Source: Erysipelotrichaceae bacterium (GTDB lineage Bacteria > Bacillota_I > Bacilli_A > Erysipelotrichales > Erysipelotrichaceae). Taken from it: a DNA stretch of 40,183 nucleotides. The stretch spans positions 1 through 40,183 of the forward strand of contig JAFRQF010000014.1 of NCBI GenBank assembly GCA_017428765.1. Direction: 5' to 3'. Made by a program: the position numbers and the translations under genes. This document shows positions 1-7,895 of this stretch, one piece after another. Position 1 is the stretch's first letter. Each line of letters begins with the position of its first letter. The notes under the pieces were generated by a model, which saw nothing but the letters and a program-made list of their open reading frames with translations, searched no databases and was not told where the DNA came from.

Positions 1-54
1 CACCAAAAGAAAGACTTTATTTCCGTGCCGTATGAGCCGAAGAATGTGGAGTAA
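1..54 (+). CDS. 3' end of an unidentified gene (partial)
   Basis: An open frame enters from the left edge and ends at TAA 52-54, giving the C-terminal peptide HQKKDFISVPYEPKNVE. The frame is judged real because a second copy of the same tail occurs at 4779-4835 (RQKKDFISVPYELKDTAV), and several of the base differences between the copies are third-position silent changes (GAC/GAT, TTT/TTC, GTG/GTA, AAG/AAA). The family is not recognised. The next gene starts only 3 bases downstream, so the two are probably co-transcribed. Confidence 0.5.
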   Translation, partial: HQKKDFISVPYEPKNVE

Positions 55-57
55 GAC

Positions 58-690
58 ATGAGATTTGACAACGCGTATTTTATTACTGGTACGGCCTATG
101 CAGGCAAATCAACCATGGTAAAACTGCTTGCAGAGAAATATAACGGTATCCTGTGTGAAGAGAACTATCATGACCAGCTGTTGCCAGGGCTTGACAGTAC
201 AGAGTTTCCTTTTCTGACTTATACCCGTGATCTGGAGGACTGGCATGACTTCATTAGAAGGACCCCAGAGGAATACAAGGCATGGATGGACGGCGTGTCT
301 CGCGAGTGTGAGATACTGGAACTCAGGCTTCTGGATGGCCTTAAAGACCAGGGCAGACCAGTATTTGTTGATACAAATATTTCGATAGAGACACTGAAAA
401 GTATTGCTCCAGAAGATCATGTGCTGGTCATGCTGGCGGATCCTCAAATATCTGTGCGGCGTTTTTTTGAAAGGCCAGATCGGGAAAAACAGTTCTTATA
501 TCGGCTGATAATGGATGAACCCGATCCAGAGAAGGCACTGGAGAATTATCGGAAAGGGCTCATGCTGATCAATTCGCAGGAAAACTATGACCACTGCCTA
601 CACTCTGGGTTTCATGTGATTATCAGGGATGAAAGCCGAAGCATTGAGCAAACACTGGAAATGGTAGAAAAGGCTTTCGGTCTGGATTGA
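58..690 (+). CDS. P-loop NTPase, small-molecule-kinase-like (AAA_33/shikimate-kinase type)
   Basis: This 210-residue cytosolic protein begins with a beta strand followed by a Walker A loop (GTAYAGKST, about residues 11-19), the N-terminal layout of small P-loop kinases. A hydrophobic strand ending VFVDTN (about 102-107) may be the Walker B equivalent, and the Arg-rich stretch RRFFERPDREKQF resembles a lid. The substrate cannot be told; zeta-toxin-like, gluconate-kinase-like and nucleotide-kinase-like folds share this arrangement. The start has GGAG in the overlapping end of the upstream gene, 3 bases after that gene's stop. A tiny ATGA-overlapping frame follows at 690 (about 24 codons) but has no recognisable content. 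Confidence 0.7.
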   Translation: MRFDNAYFITGTAYAGKSTMVKLLAEKYNGILCEENYHDQLLPGLDSTEFPFLTYTRDLEDWHDFIRRTPEEYKAWMDGVSRECEILELRLLDGLKDQGRPVFVDTNISIETLKSIAPEDHVLVMLADPQISVRRFFERPDREKQFLYRLIMDEPDPEKALENYRKGLMLINSQENYDHCLHSGFHVIIRDESRSIEQTLEMVEKAFGLD

Positions 691-851
691 TGAGAAGGAA
701 AAAGCTTGAACCATTAACTGTCACAAAATATGCGAGAGTTGAGCTGCCGAGTCGTATATCATAGAGTCGAGTCAGTGATACAGATGTTTTTTGCGGCAGG
801 GTCATACCTGCTGTCATCATCGGCGGCAAAGCATGAGGAATGGGAAAATTC
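691..851 (+). other. Intergenic stretch without a supported gene
   Basis: About 160 bases separate the kinase from the flavin reductase. Short open frames here (one of 24 codons from ATG 690, another ending at the TGA near 836) look like possible scraps of decayed genes, but none has a recognisable motif. No clear terminator or promoter was found. Confidence 0.3.
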
Positions 852-1430
852 ATGAAGGTATTAGCGATAAACGGAAGTGCTCGAAAAGATGGGAATACTG
901 ATATTCTTATACGGACAGTCTTTGAGCAACTTGAAAAGGAAGATATTGAAACGGAAGTGATTGATCTTGCCGGAGAGGTGATCGAACCATGCAAAGCATG
1001 CTGGGCTTGCGGCGGCAGGGGAAACTGTGTGCATAAGAAGGATCGATTTACGGAGATCTTCGATAAGATGAAAAAAGCCGATGGCATCCTGCTTGGTTCA
1101 CCGGTCTACTCTGCGAATATTTCAGCCAACATGCAGGCGCTGCTGGAGCGCTCAGCGGTCGTATGCGATATGAATGCAGGACTGATGACTTATAAAGCAG
1201 GAGCTTCTGTAGCGGCTGTAAGACGAGCCGGTTCTCTGCAGGCAATAGATGCCATGAACCATTTCTTCCTGAACCACGAGATGATAGTGGTCGGTTCAAC
1301 ATATTGGAATATGGCTTACGGTCAGATGCCCGGTGATGTGCTGAAAGACGAAGAAGGAATAAACAACATGCGAAATCTTGGGAAAAACATGGCCTTCCTT
1401 TTGAAACGTATAGCAGGGAAGACGGTATGA
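852..1430 (+). CDS. NADPH-dependent FMN reductase / flavodoxin-fold oxidoreductase
   Basis: The 192-residue protein opens with MKVLAINGSARKDGNTDIL, the phosphate-binding loop of the NADPH-FMN reductase family, followed by a Cys-rich segment (CKACWACGGRGNC) typical of the iron-sulfur flavoprotein-like subgroup, and GSPVYSANISANMQALLER, the flavin-contacting loop. It probably transfers hydride from NAD(P)H through FMN to quinones or other electrophiles in the cytosol. Start 852 is preferred over ATG 840 because GAGGA (835-839) directly abuts 840 but lies 12 bases before 852, and homologues begin at MKVLxINGS. It overlaps the next gene by ATGA, so the two are translationally coupled. A paralogue lies at 8260. 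Confidence 0.85.
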   Translation: MKVLAINGSARKDGNTDILIRTVFEQLEKEDIETEVIDLAGEVIEPCKACWACGGRGNCVHKKDRFTEIFDKMKKADGILLGSPVYSANISANMQALLERSAVVCDMNAGLMTYKAGASVAAVRRAGSLQAIDAMNHFFLNHEMIVVGSTYWNMAYGQMPGDVLKDEEGINNMRNLGKNMAFLLKRIAGKTV

Positions 1431-2392
1431 AAAGATCGGCTTGCCTTCTGATGATTGTGTTGCTGCTGCTTGGAATATCTGCCTGCGGCACATCACAGCA
1501 GAAGAGTCCTGAAGATGGAATGAGCACTGATACAAGGGCAGAAGAAGACGAAACGCAAAGCAGTCAGTTCGACTTTGAAAGGAAGACCGTAATGTTAAAC
1601 AGTGGATATGAAATGCCGATCATCGGACTTGGCACGTGGACATTAAATGATGACGCTGCCGAAAACAGCGTTTATCATGCGCTCAAGTCAGGCATGCGTC
1701 TGATCGATACAGCAAGGTATTACGGCAATGAAGTAGGTGTCGGTAAGGGGATCAAAAAAGCGATCGACGGCGGCATCGTTTCACGCGAGGATGTTTTTAT
1801 CACCAGTAAGATCTACGGCGGAAACTATGAACGTGCCAGAGGCATTATCGATGATGCCCTTGCAGATCTTGATGTTGAATATATCGATCTTTTGCTGATC
1901 CATCAGCCCGGTGCAGATGACAAAGGTGTCTACAAGGCTATGGAAGAGGCCGTGAAAGACGGTAAGCTCCGGTCAATAGGGATCTCCAACTACTATACAA
2001 AAGAACAGGTGGATGAGGTGCTCTCATTTGCGACCATCACACCGGCAATCATACAGAACGAGAATCATTTGTATTACCAGAACACAGAACTGCAGGATTA
2101 TGTAAGTCAGTACGGCATCGTGATCGAATCATGGTATCCGTTTGGCGGACGAGGGCACACATCCGATCATTTCAATAACGATGTGATCCTGGAGCTTGCG
2201 GCAAAATACAATAAAACATCCGCACAGATCATCCTGCGGTGGCATCTGCAGGCAGGCTTTATCGTGATCCCCGGTTCCTCTGATACGAAGCATATAGCGG
2301 AGAATTTCGATGTTTTTGACTTTGAACTGTCGAAAGAAGACATGCAGAAAATTCAGGCGCTGGACAGACATGAACGATATGAGAACTGGTAA
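1427..2392 (+). CDS. Aldo/keto reductase with a lipoprotein signal peptide
   Basis: A 321-residue protein. Residues 1-20 form a lipoprotein signal (basic MKR, hydrophobic core, lipobox ISAC with Cys20), followed by a Ser/Glu/Asp-rich linker to about 52. Residues 56-321 are a complete AKR barrel: MPIIGLGTW, catalytic tetrad Asp94 and Tyr99 (DTARYYGNE), Lys128 (ITSKIY) and His159 (LLIHQP), and the NADP-site region IPGSSDTKH. Aldo/keto reductases are normally cytosolic NADPH enzymes, so a lipid anchor is odd. An internal AAAGGAAG followed 6 bases later by ATG 1592 (Met56) could give a cytosolic form starting exactly at the enzyme domain. It overlaps the upstream flavin reductase by 4 bases. Confidence 0.85.
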   Translation: MKRSACLLMIVLLLLGISACGTSQQKSPEDGMSTDTRAEEDETQSSQFDFERKTVMLNSGYEMPIIGLGTWTLNDDAAENSVYHALKSGMRLIDTARYYGNEVGVGKGIKKAIDGGIVSREDVFITSKIYGGNYERARGIIDDALADLDVEYIDLLLIHQPGADDKGVYKAMEEAVKDGKLRSIGISNYYTKEQVDEVLSFATITPAIIQNENHLYYQNTELQDYVSQYGIVIESWYPFGGRGHTSDHFNNDVILELAAKYNKTSAQIILRWHLQAGFIVIPGSSDTKHIAENFDVFDFELSKEDMQKIQALDRHERYENW

Positions 2393-2735
2393 AGAAAAAG
2401 TCGATTGAAGCAAATATCACTCGTTCAGCCCGGATTCGCCATCTGCGGGGAATACAAAGCACTTTATCTATGATGGTTTGATGACATCAGATACGGAGGT
2501 GCACACAATACAAAATCGGCAGGTTTATAGCTGAACAACGGAAACAGAAGAACATGACGCAGGAAGCGTTAGGTGAAAAGGCCGGCGTGACTAATATGCA
2601 AGAGATCTGGTACTGACAGAATCTGACCATATAGAATATAAATCGTTCCGGGAAGAAGAAAAGCTGTGTGGGCTGTGCCGGATAGACGTATACAGACCTT
2701 TCACTTTTTATGATACTGTTCAAATGGGGGAGCAG
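2393..2735 (+). other. Gene-poor stretch with a decayed regulator
   Basis: These 343 bases hold only an inactivated XRE-type helix-turn-helix fragment (2500-2616, listed separately). The remainder, including 2617-2725, shows no intact frame with recognisable content and no convincing terminator after the aldo/keto reductase. Confidence 0.5.
2500..2616 (+). pseudogene. XRE-family helix-turn-helix regulator remnant
   Basis: In one frame the sequence encodes KIGRFIAEQRKQKNMTQEAL followed by GEKAGVTN, the classic first helices of a Cro/C1-type DNA-binding domain. The frame has no in-frame start: a GGAGG and GTG sit just upstream (2495-2501) but one base out of frame. It breaks after VTN (MQEIWY then TGA) where family members continue with a recognition helix such as KTVSRWE. 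Both ends are therefore lost, and this is a non-functional relic rather than a small gene. Confidence 0.7.
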
Positions 2736-3437
2736 ATGAATAACATAAAAAAATATCAGATACTGGATGGGACGACATTGAAAATAATAGCTATGATCAG
2801 CATGGTTTTTGATCATGCAGGCGACATGTTTTTCCCTGATGCAATGTGGCTTAGAATGATCGGAAGGCTGGCTATGCCCATTTTCTCCTTTTGCATTGCA
2901 GAAGGATATACGCATACCAGGGATAAGATAAGGTATCTCTATCGCATCGGTATTTTTGCCCTGATCAGTGAGATCCCGTTTGATCTGGCATTTGAAGGAA
3001 AAATAGGGTTCTCGCATCAGAATATCATGCTTTCATTTTTTCTCGCTGTCGCAGCACTGATGGTATATGATCGAATTATAGGTGAAGAAGGCTCCGAAAG
3101 AAAACATGGCGGGAAAACAGTGTTGGGAGTGCTCGCAGTTGCGGCAATTTCTATTTTGTCGTTTCTGCTGCGTACGGACTACACTTTCTTTGCGGTGATA
3201 GCGGTTTTCCTGTTTTATGTTTTCCGGAAAAAGCATCCGCTGATCCGGGCAGGCATTGGAGTGGCATTTCTTTCCATCACGAGAACGATCGGCTACTACT
3301 GTGCAACAGGATTCAGTTTTATTCCTCTTGCCATGTATAACGGGAAGAAAGGAAAGGGACTGAAATGGCTGTTTTATCTCTTCTACCCCGGACATCTTCT
3401 CCTTCTGGCTGCAATAAAACACATACTGCTTGGCTGA
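2736..3437 (+). CDS. TraX family membrane protein
   Basis: A 233-residue integral membrane protein matching the TraX family (the F-plasmid TraX member N-acetylates pilin; chromosomal members are thought to acylate other targets). Family hallmarks are LDGTTLKIIAMISMVFDHAG near the N-terminus, MIGRLAMPIFSFCIAEGY, and a histidine-containing FSHQNIMLSFFL segment. About six to eight hydrophobic segments span the protein. ATG 2736 is chosen over 2724 because GGGGGA (2726-2731) is positioned as its ribosome site. It stands alone downstream of decayed DNA and has no conjugation genes beside it, so a pilin-modifying role is not implied. Confidence 0.85.
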   Translation: MNNIKKYQILDGTTLKIIAMISMVFDHAGDMFFPDAMWLRMIGRLAMPIFSFCIAEGYTHTRDKIRYLYRIGIFALISEIPFDLAFEGKIGFSHQNIMLSFFLAVAALMVYDRIIGEEGSERKHGGKTVLGVLAVAAISILSFLLRTDYTFFAVIAVFLFYVFRKKHPLIRAGIGVAFLSITRTIGYYCATGFSFIPLAMYNGKKGKGLKWLFYLFYPGHLLLLAAIKHILLG

Positions 3438-3636
3438 TATCATTTGCTGCATCAAAATTGTATCTCATTCAGCTTTCGGCTTTTCGACTTGTTCCCGATA
3501 AGGGACAGAAGACAGAATCGGCTGATATGTTACCGCCAATAGAAAGGCTTTATACCGATGCTGAATGAACTGAAGAATGAGCAGCATCTGAAACAGCTGA
3601 AATAAGACAGACAAATTCATGTTTTGAGGTGATAGT

Positions 3637-3984
3637 ATGGCACGACAATCGGTATTTGATATGTGTTTTCAAAAGGTCTATTCGGCTTTGATCCACAAGG
3701 CTGAACGTAAAGGAAGGACAAGAGAAGAAGTCGATGAGGTGACTTCCTGGCTTACAGGATACTCGGCACAGCAGATCGCTGCTGCAATGGATTCGGATAT
3801 GACATATGGAAGTTTCTTCTGCGATGCACCTGCCTATAATCCTCGTGCATCTCTCATCACCGGAAAGATATGCGGGGTTCAGGTAGAGACGATCGAAGAT
3901 CCTCTGATGAAGAAGATACGGCAGCTTGATAAGCTGGTGGATGAACTTGCCAAGGGCAAACCGATGGAGAGCATTCTGAGATGA
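3637..3984 (+). CDS. DUF2200 family protein
   Basis: A 115-residue soluble protein that matches the DUF2200 family by the stretches VYSALIHKAERKGRTREEVD and SWLTGYSAQQI and by the core with ITGKICGVQVETIEDPLM. Length is typical. No enzymatic residues are known for the family, and its function is unassigned. GAGGTGATAGT before the ATG provides a moderate ribosome site. It overlaps the next gene by ATGA and therefore forms a two-gene unit with the DUF1905/DUF1801 protein. Confidence 0.85.
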   Translation: MARQSVFDMCFQKVYSALIHKAERKGRTREEVDEVTSWLTGYSAQQIAAAMDSDMTYGSFFCDAPAYNPRASLITGKICGVQVETIEDPLMKKIRQLDKLVDELAKGKPMESILR

Positions 3985-4700
3985 GTGGAACAAAAAAGTA
4001 TGAATTTGATGCGATCCTTCATGAGGATCCGGACAGTGGCGGCGCTTATGTGATCTTCCCATGGGATCTCAAAAAGGAATTCGGGAAAGGAAGAGTAAAG
4101 GTCCACGCTGAATTTGATGGGATATCTTATGACGGAAGTATCGTTAATATGGGCGTCAGGGATCCTGATGGCAGTATCTGCTACATCATCGGTGTATTAA
4201 AACGCATACGCAGTGCACTTAATAAATCGGACGGAGACAAAATACATGTCATTATCCGGGAACAGTCTCTCAGCGGTGCCGAAGGAAACGGATCGGTATG
4301 GAAATGCCCGAAATGCGGAAGAGAATTCAAAAATAGAAATCAGGATCATTACTGCGTGAAACCGCAGAATATCGATGACTACATTTCTTCGCAGGACGCT
4401 CAGGTGCAGCTGCGGCTGAAAGAACTCCGGGAGATCTTAAGAGCAGCACTTCCGGAAGCGGAAGAACGGATATCCTGGTCGATGCCTACATATTGGAAAG
4501 GCAGGAATATCATTCATTTTGCGGCCTTCAAGAAGCATGTCGGTCTCTATCCGGGTGATGAGGCAACAGCTGTATTCAAAGATGAACTGACAGGATTTGA
4601 TGTAAGCAAGGGGACGATCCGTCTGCCGTATGAAAGGCCATTGCCTGTAAAACTGATCAAAAAGATCGCCAGGTGGTGCTATGAGAAGTACGGGAAATGA
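3981..4700 (+). CDS. DUF1905 - zinc ribbon - DUF1801 fusion protein
   Basis: A 239-residue protein with three parts. Residues about 1-95 are a DUF1905 beta-barrel domain (YEFDAILHEDPDSGGAYVIF, then a GVLKRIRSAL segment). Residues about 108-125 form a small zinc ribbon (CPKCGREFKNRNQDHYC). Residues about 130-239 are a DUF1801/YdhG-type domain (ISWSMPTYWKGRNIIHFAAF, then KKHVGLYPG). DUF1801 has an SCP/frataxin-like fold found near iron or stress genes, but no reaction is established. It starts within the stop of the DUF2200 gene (ATGA), so translation is coupled. No terminator is obvious after it. Confidence 0.85.
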   Translation: MSGTKKYEFDAILHEDPDSGGAYVIFPWDLKKEFGKGRVKVHAEFDGISYDGSIVNMGVRDPDGSICYIIGVLKRIRSALNKSDGDKIHVIIREQSLSGAEGNGSVWKCPKCGREFKNRNQDHYCVKPQNIDDYISSQDAQVQLRLKELREILRAALPEAEERISWSMPTYWKGRNIIHFAAFKKHVGLYPGDEATAVFKDELTGFDVSKGTIRLPYERPLPVKLIKKIARWCYEKYGK

Positions 4701-4835
4701 GCACTGTCGATCATGTCATAGGCAACGAAACGCTTCTGCTTCTTGATAAGCATTTCAGCATTATCGATTTGCCTGTACCGCCAAAAGAAAGATTTCATTT
4801 CCGTACCGTATGAGCTGAAAGATACTGCTGTTTGA
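4697..4835 (+). pseudogene. Degenerate gene fragment carrying a duplicated C-terminal tail
   Basis: One frame from ATG 4697 encodes a plausible peptide (GNETLLLLDKHFSIIDLP), and a second frame from 4779 encodes RQKKDFISVPYELKDTAV ending at TGA 4833-4835. The second part is a near copy of the gene end at 1-54, with mainly third-codon-position changes. The two parts are in different frames, so if they were once one gene it is now frameshifted and shortened. The family is not recognised. Confidence 0.4.
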
Positions 4836-4882
4836 AATAGTATGAATGATCTGATCAGATCCGGATCATGTGAGTAAATCCA

Positions 4883-5383
4883 ATGATAAATGTTCTGGAA
4901 CTCAGCAAAAAATATGAAGTACGCAAACTGAAAGATTCGGACGCTGAAAGCATTTTGGATCTATGTTTTGGCAATGCACAGTTTTATCGATACTGTGAAG
5001 CACAACCCACTATGGAACAGGTCCTTAATGATCTGCATATTACGCCGCCGAATATCTCAATGTCTGATAAGTACTATGTAGGGTTCTTCGAAGATAAAAC
5101 GTTAGTGGCAGTCATGGATCTGATCGACGGATATCCAGATGCAGATATTGCGTATATCGGATTCTTTATGTTGAATCCGATATATCAGGGAAAACAGATA
5201 GGAACAGCAATAATCGAAGAAGTTACAGATCATTTGAGGTCGATCGGAAAAACGGCAGTTCGGCTGGGCATAGATAAAGGAAATCCGCAATCAACTCATT
5301 TCTGGAAGAAAAACGGTTTTAAGATCATTTCGGAAGCTGATGTCAATGGCTGGGTGAAGCTGGTGGCTGAAAAGCAGCTTTGA
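4883..5383 (+). CDS. GNAT family N-acetyltransferase
   Basis: A 166-residue single-domain acetyltransferase. The acetyl-CoA pyrophosphate loop is NPIYQGKQIGTAII (Q-x-x-G-x-G/A type, about residues 94-107), preceded by the beta-4 strand AYIGFFML. The C-terminal HFWKKNGFKII is the usual motif B region. The acceptor substrate cannot be inferred. Ribosome binding looks weak (GTGAGTAA upstream). The gene is followed by a good terminator at 5455. Confidence 0.85.
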   Translation: MINVLELSKKYEVRKLKDSDAESILDLCFGNAQFYRYCEAQPTMEQVLNDLHITPPNISMSDKYYVGFFEDKTLVAVMDLIDGYPDADIAYIGFFMLNPIYQGKQIGTAIIEEVTDHLRSIGKTAVRLGIDKGNPQSTHFWKKNGFKIISEADVNGWVKLVAEKQL

Positions 5384-5454
5384 TGATTTCTATATTGAAG
5401 ACAAGTTTCATCTGCGTGAACAGTAAGAGCTGAATGCCTGATAATGTGAAAATG

Positions 5455-5497
5455 CCTGCGGGAGCGCGATGTGAGAAGTTCCGCAGGTTTTCTTTTT
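5455..5497 (+). terminator. Rho-independent terminator after the GNAT gene
   Basis: A 7-bp GC stem CCTGCGG (5455-5461) pairs with CCGCAGG (5481-5487) and is followed by TTTTCTTTTT. Confidence 0.7.
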
Positions 5498-5523
5498 ATA
5501 TGAAAAGAATGGAAAATGAATGA

Positions 5524-5561
5524 AACATGACATACAGATGTCATGTTCTGCCTGTTATGAT
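5524..5561 (+). promoter_or_regulatory. 24-bp palindromic operator and -10 box for the WYL regulator operon
   Basis: AACATGACAT (5524-5533) and its exact reverse complement ATGTCATGTT (5538-5547) are separated by ACAG. A near-consensus -10 box TATGAT lies at 5556-5561, 20 bases before the preferred start 5581, so the palindrome sits over the expected -35 region. YafY-like HTH-WYL regulators commonly bind such sites next to their own genes; autoregulation here is inference. Confidence 0.65.
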
Positions 5562-5580
5562 GAAGATGGAGTATGAAACG

Positions 5581-6507
5581 ATGAAGATAGACAGACTGAT
5601 AGGAATATTATCGATCCTTCTGCAGGAAGAAAAGACGACGGCTCCCGAGCTTGCAGAAAAGTTTGAAGTATCCCGCAGGACGATCAGCCGTGACATCGAA
5701 GATCTTTGCAAGGCCGGTATTCCGATCCGTACGGTGCAGGGCATCGGCGGCGGCATCAGCATCATGGACGGGTACCGGATGGACAGGACGATCCTGACAT
5801 CAAAGGACATGCAGATGATCTTAGCGGGATTGCGAAGTCTCGACAGTGTCAGCAAAAGCAGCTACTACAGCACACTGATGGAGAAGATCCGGGCAGGATC
5901 CTCGAAATTCATCAGCGGCAGGGATTCCGTTTTGATCGACTTGTCTTCGTGGTATCGGGATTCATTGACACCGAAGATCGAAACGATACAGGATGCGATC
6001 GAAGACAGACATATGGTGTCTTTCCGATATTATTCTCCTTCAGGGGAAAGCAAGCGCACTGCCGAACCATATTTTCTGGTCTTCCGCTGGTCAAGCTGGT
6101 ATCTCTGGGGCTGGTGCACGGACCGAAAGGATTACAGGCTGTTCAAGCTGAACCGCATGGATGAAGTCAAAGAAACAAGTGATACGTTTCTCTGCCGCAA
6201 TGCGCCGATGCCGGATCTGTCTGCGGAAAAGATCTTCCCGGGCGGGATCAGAGTGAAGGCACTGTTTTCAAATGATATGAAATGGCGGCTGATCGAAGAA
6301 TTCGGACCGCATTGTTTTACAGAAACGAAGGACGGAAGACTTCTTTTTACGGCGGACTATACGGACATGGAAAATCTCGTGACATGGCTCATGACCTTCG
6401 GGGCAAAAGCCGAAGTACTGGAACCGGAAGAAGCGCGGGATATCCTGCGGAAGAACGCCGAGGAAACACTAAAGATCTACAAGGAGGATGAGACTGATGG
6501 CGTTTGA
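5581..6507 (+). CDS. HTH-WYL transcriptional regulator (YafY type)
   Basis: A 308-residue regulator. An N-terminal winged helix (about residues 3-58: DRLIGILSILLQ, APELAEKFEVSRRTISRDIE) precedes a linker and a WYL domain (about 135-215) whose signature is seen in SSWYLWGW; a C-terminal WCX-like region follows. WYL domains sense small ligands or nucleic acid. Start 5581 is preferred because GGAG (5568-5571) is 9 bases upstream, whereas the more upstream ATG (5527) falls inside the palindromic operator. It heads a four-gene run; its end overlaps the GyrI-like gene by 11 bases, indicating coupling. Confidence 0.88.
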   Translation: MKIDRLIGILSILLQEEKTTAPELAEKFEVSRRTISRDIEDLCKAGIPIRTVQGIGGGISIMDGYRMDRTILTSKDMQMILAGLRSLDSVSKSSYYSTLMEKIRAGSSKFISGRDSVLIDLSSWYRDSLTPKIETIQDAIEDRHMVSFRYYSPSGESKRTAEPYFLVFRWSSWYLWGWCTDRKDYRLFKLNRMDEVKETSDTFLCRNAPMPDLSAEKIFPGGIRVKALFSNDMKWRLIEEFGPHCFTETKDGRLLFTADYTDMENLVTWLMTFGAKAEVLEPEEARDILRKNAEETLKIYKEDETDGV

Positions 6508-7135
6508 TTTCAAGAAAGAATACAAAGAGTTCTATATGCCGAAGAATACGCCTTCGATCGTGAACGTTCCGAAGATGAATTTCATTGCGGTACGCGGAAG
6601 TGGCGATCCGAATAAGGAAGACGGCGAATACAAGAAAGCGATAGGCCTTCTGTATGGCATTGCCTATACGATCAAGATGAGTAAGAAAAGCGATCATAGG
6701 ATCGATGGTTATTTTGATTATGTGGTACCGCCTTTGGAAGGATTCTGGTGGCAGGATGGAGTGACCGGTGTCGATTATGGGAATAAGGATTCTTTTGAGT
6801 GGATCTCTGTGATCCGTCTGCCGGATTTTGTGACGAAACAAGATCTTGACTGGGCGATCAGAGAAGCTGCGGCAAAGAAGAAACAGGATTTTTCGAAGGT
6901 CAGATTCTTTACTTATGATGAAGGGCTTTGCGTTCAGTGCATGCATATCGGATCCTATGACGATGAGCCCGATACGGTAGGGAAGATGCATGAGCTCATG
7001 AAACAGGAAGGCTATGAGCTGGATATCAGCGATGAGCGCATGCATCATGAGATCTATCTGAACGATGCCAGAAAGACAGCGCCGGACAAGTTAAAGACGG
7101 TCATACGTCATCCGATAAAAAAGAAGGAGGACTGA
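6497..7135 (+). CDS. GyrI-like small-molecule-binding domain protein
   Basis: A 212-residue protein of the stand-alone GyrI-like group (related to the ligand-binding domain of SoxS/BmrR-type regulators and SbmC). Recognisable segments are MNFIAVRGSGDPN near the N-terminus, an EGFWW stretch, and HIGSYDDEPDTVGKMHEL, the usual C-terminal helix of the family. Members bind hydrophobic drugs, and some hydrolyse cyclopropanoid toxins. The start uses AAGGAGG at 6481-6487, giving ATG 6497 with 9-base spacing rather than ATG 6488, which abuts it. Position directly after a WYL regulator is a common arrangement, and suggests ligand-induced expression. Confidence 0.85.
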   Translation: MAFDFKKEYKEFYMPKNTPSIVNVPKMNFIAVRGSGDPNKEDGEYKKAIGLLYGIAYTIKMSKKSDHRIDGYFDYVVPPLEGFWWQDGVTGVDYGNKDSFEWISVIRLPDFVTKQDLDWAIREAAAKKKQDFSKVRFFTYDEGLCVQCMHIGSYDDEPDTVGKMHELMKQEGYELDISDERMHHEIYLNDARKTAPDKLKTVIRHPIKKKED

Positions 7136-7139
7136 TCCT

Positions 7140-7886
7140 ATGGAGTATATCGCAGTTACAAAAGAAAATCTGGAAAAGGAACACATCTGCTGTGCCATTT
7201 CCAACAACAATGATGTTCAGGTATCATCAAAAAAAGCGTGGCTTGCCGACAGATTCGATGAAGGACTCGTTTTCCTGAAAAGCACAGAAAGAGGCAAGTG
7301 CTTCATCGAATATATCCCGGCGGAAAATGCATGGGTACCGATCGATGCGGACGAGTATATGTACATCGACTGTCTGTGGGTGTCAGGTTCCTTCAAGGGG
7401 CATGGCTATTCAAACGACTTATTGAATGCCTGCATCGCCGACAGCAAAGAGAAAAGGAAGAAGGGTCTGTGCATTTTAGCGGCAGCGAAAAAGAAGCCCT
7501 TCCTTGCCGATCCGAAGTTTTTGAACTATAAAGGATTTACTGTCTGTGATGAAGCGGACAACGGCATACAGCTGTGGTACCTGCCGTTTGTATCGGATGC
7601 ACAGAGACCATGTTTCAGGCAATGCGCAAAACATCCCCACATCGAAGAAAAAGGCTATGTGCTATACTACACAAGCCAGTGTCCGTTCAATGGCAAATAT
7701 GTTCCGATCCTGGAAGAAACAGCGAAAGAAAACGGCATACCCTTCCATGCGATCCATATCACAAGCAAAGAAGAAGCACAAAATGCGCCGACTCCGGTCA
7801 CGAATTATGCGCTGTTCTTTGATGGAGAATACATCACGAACGAGCAGATGAACGATAAAAAGTTCCTGAAGCTTGTGAACGGATAG
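7140..7886 (+). CDS. GNAT-type acetyltransferase with C-terminal YoaP-like domain
   Basis: A 248-residue protein. The N-terminal half is an acetyltransferase fold: YIDCLWVSGSFKGHGYSNDL contains the Q/K-G-x-G-x-S-like CoA loop (about residues 77-96), followed by the GFTVCDEADNG region. The C-terminal half (from about 165) resembles the thioredoxin-like YoaP domain: GYVLYYTSQCPFNGKYVPIL with a single cysteine in place of CxxC, then a conserved end with YALFFDGEYIT. The combined architecture matches the YoaP family; its substrate is unknown. AAGGAGG lies upstream, 4 bases after the GyrI-like gene. Confidence 0.82.
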   Translation: MEYIAVTKENLEKEHICCAISNNNDVQVSSKKAWLADRFDEGLVFLKSTERGKCFIEYIPAENAWVPIDADEYMYIDCLWVSGSFKGHGYSNDLLNACIADSKEKRKKGLCILAAAKKKPFLADPKFLNYKGFTVCDEADNGIQLWYLPFVSDAQRPCFRQCAKHPHIEEKGYVLYYTSQCPFNGKYVPILEETAKENGIPFHAIHITSKEEAQNAPTPVTNYALFFDGEYITNEQMNDKKFLKLVNG

Positions 7887-7895
7887 GAGGTTCAA

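Noticed and set aside
3438..3636. Small gene between traX and the DUF2200 gene
   Set aside because: Short frames exist (for example a 15-codon frame from ATG about 3558), but none has a ribosome site, family match or length that supports a call.
6389..7048. 219-codon minus-strand frame across the WYL/GyrI junction
   Set aside because: It is a shadow of two well-supported plus-strand genes, with no domain features.
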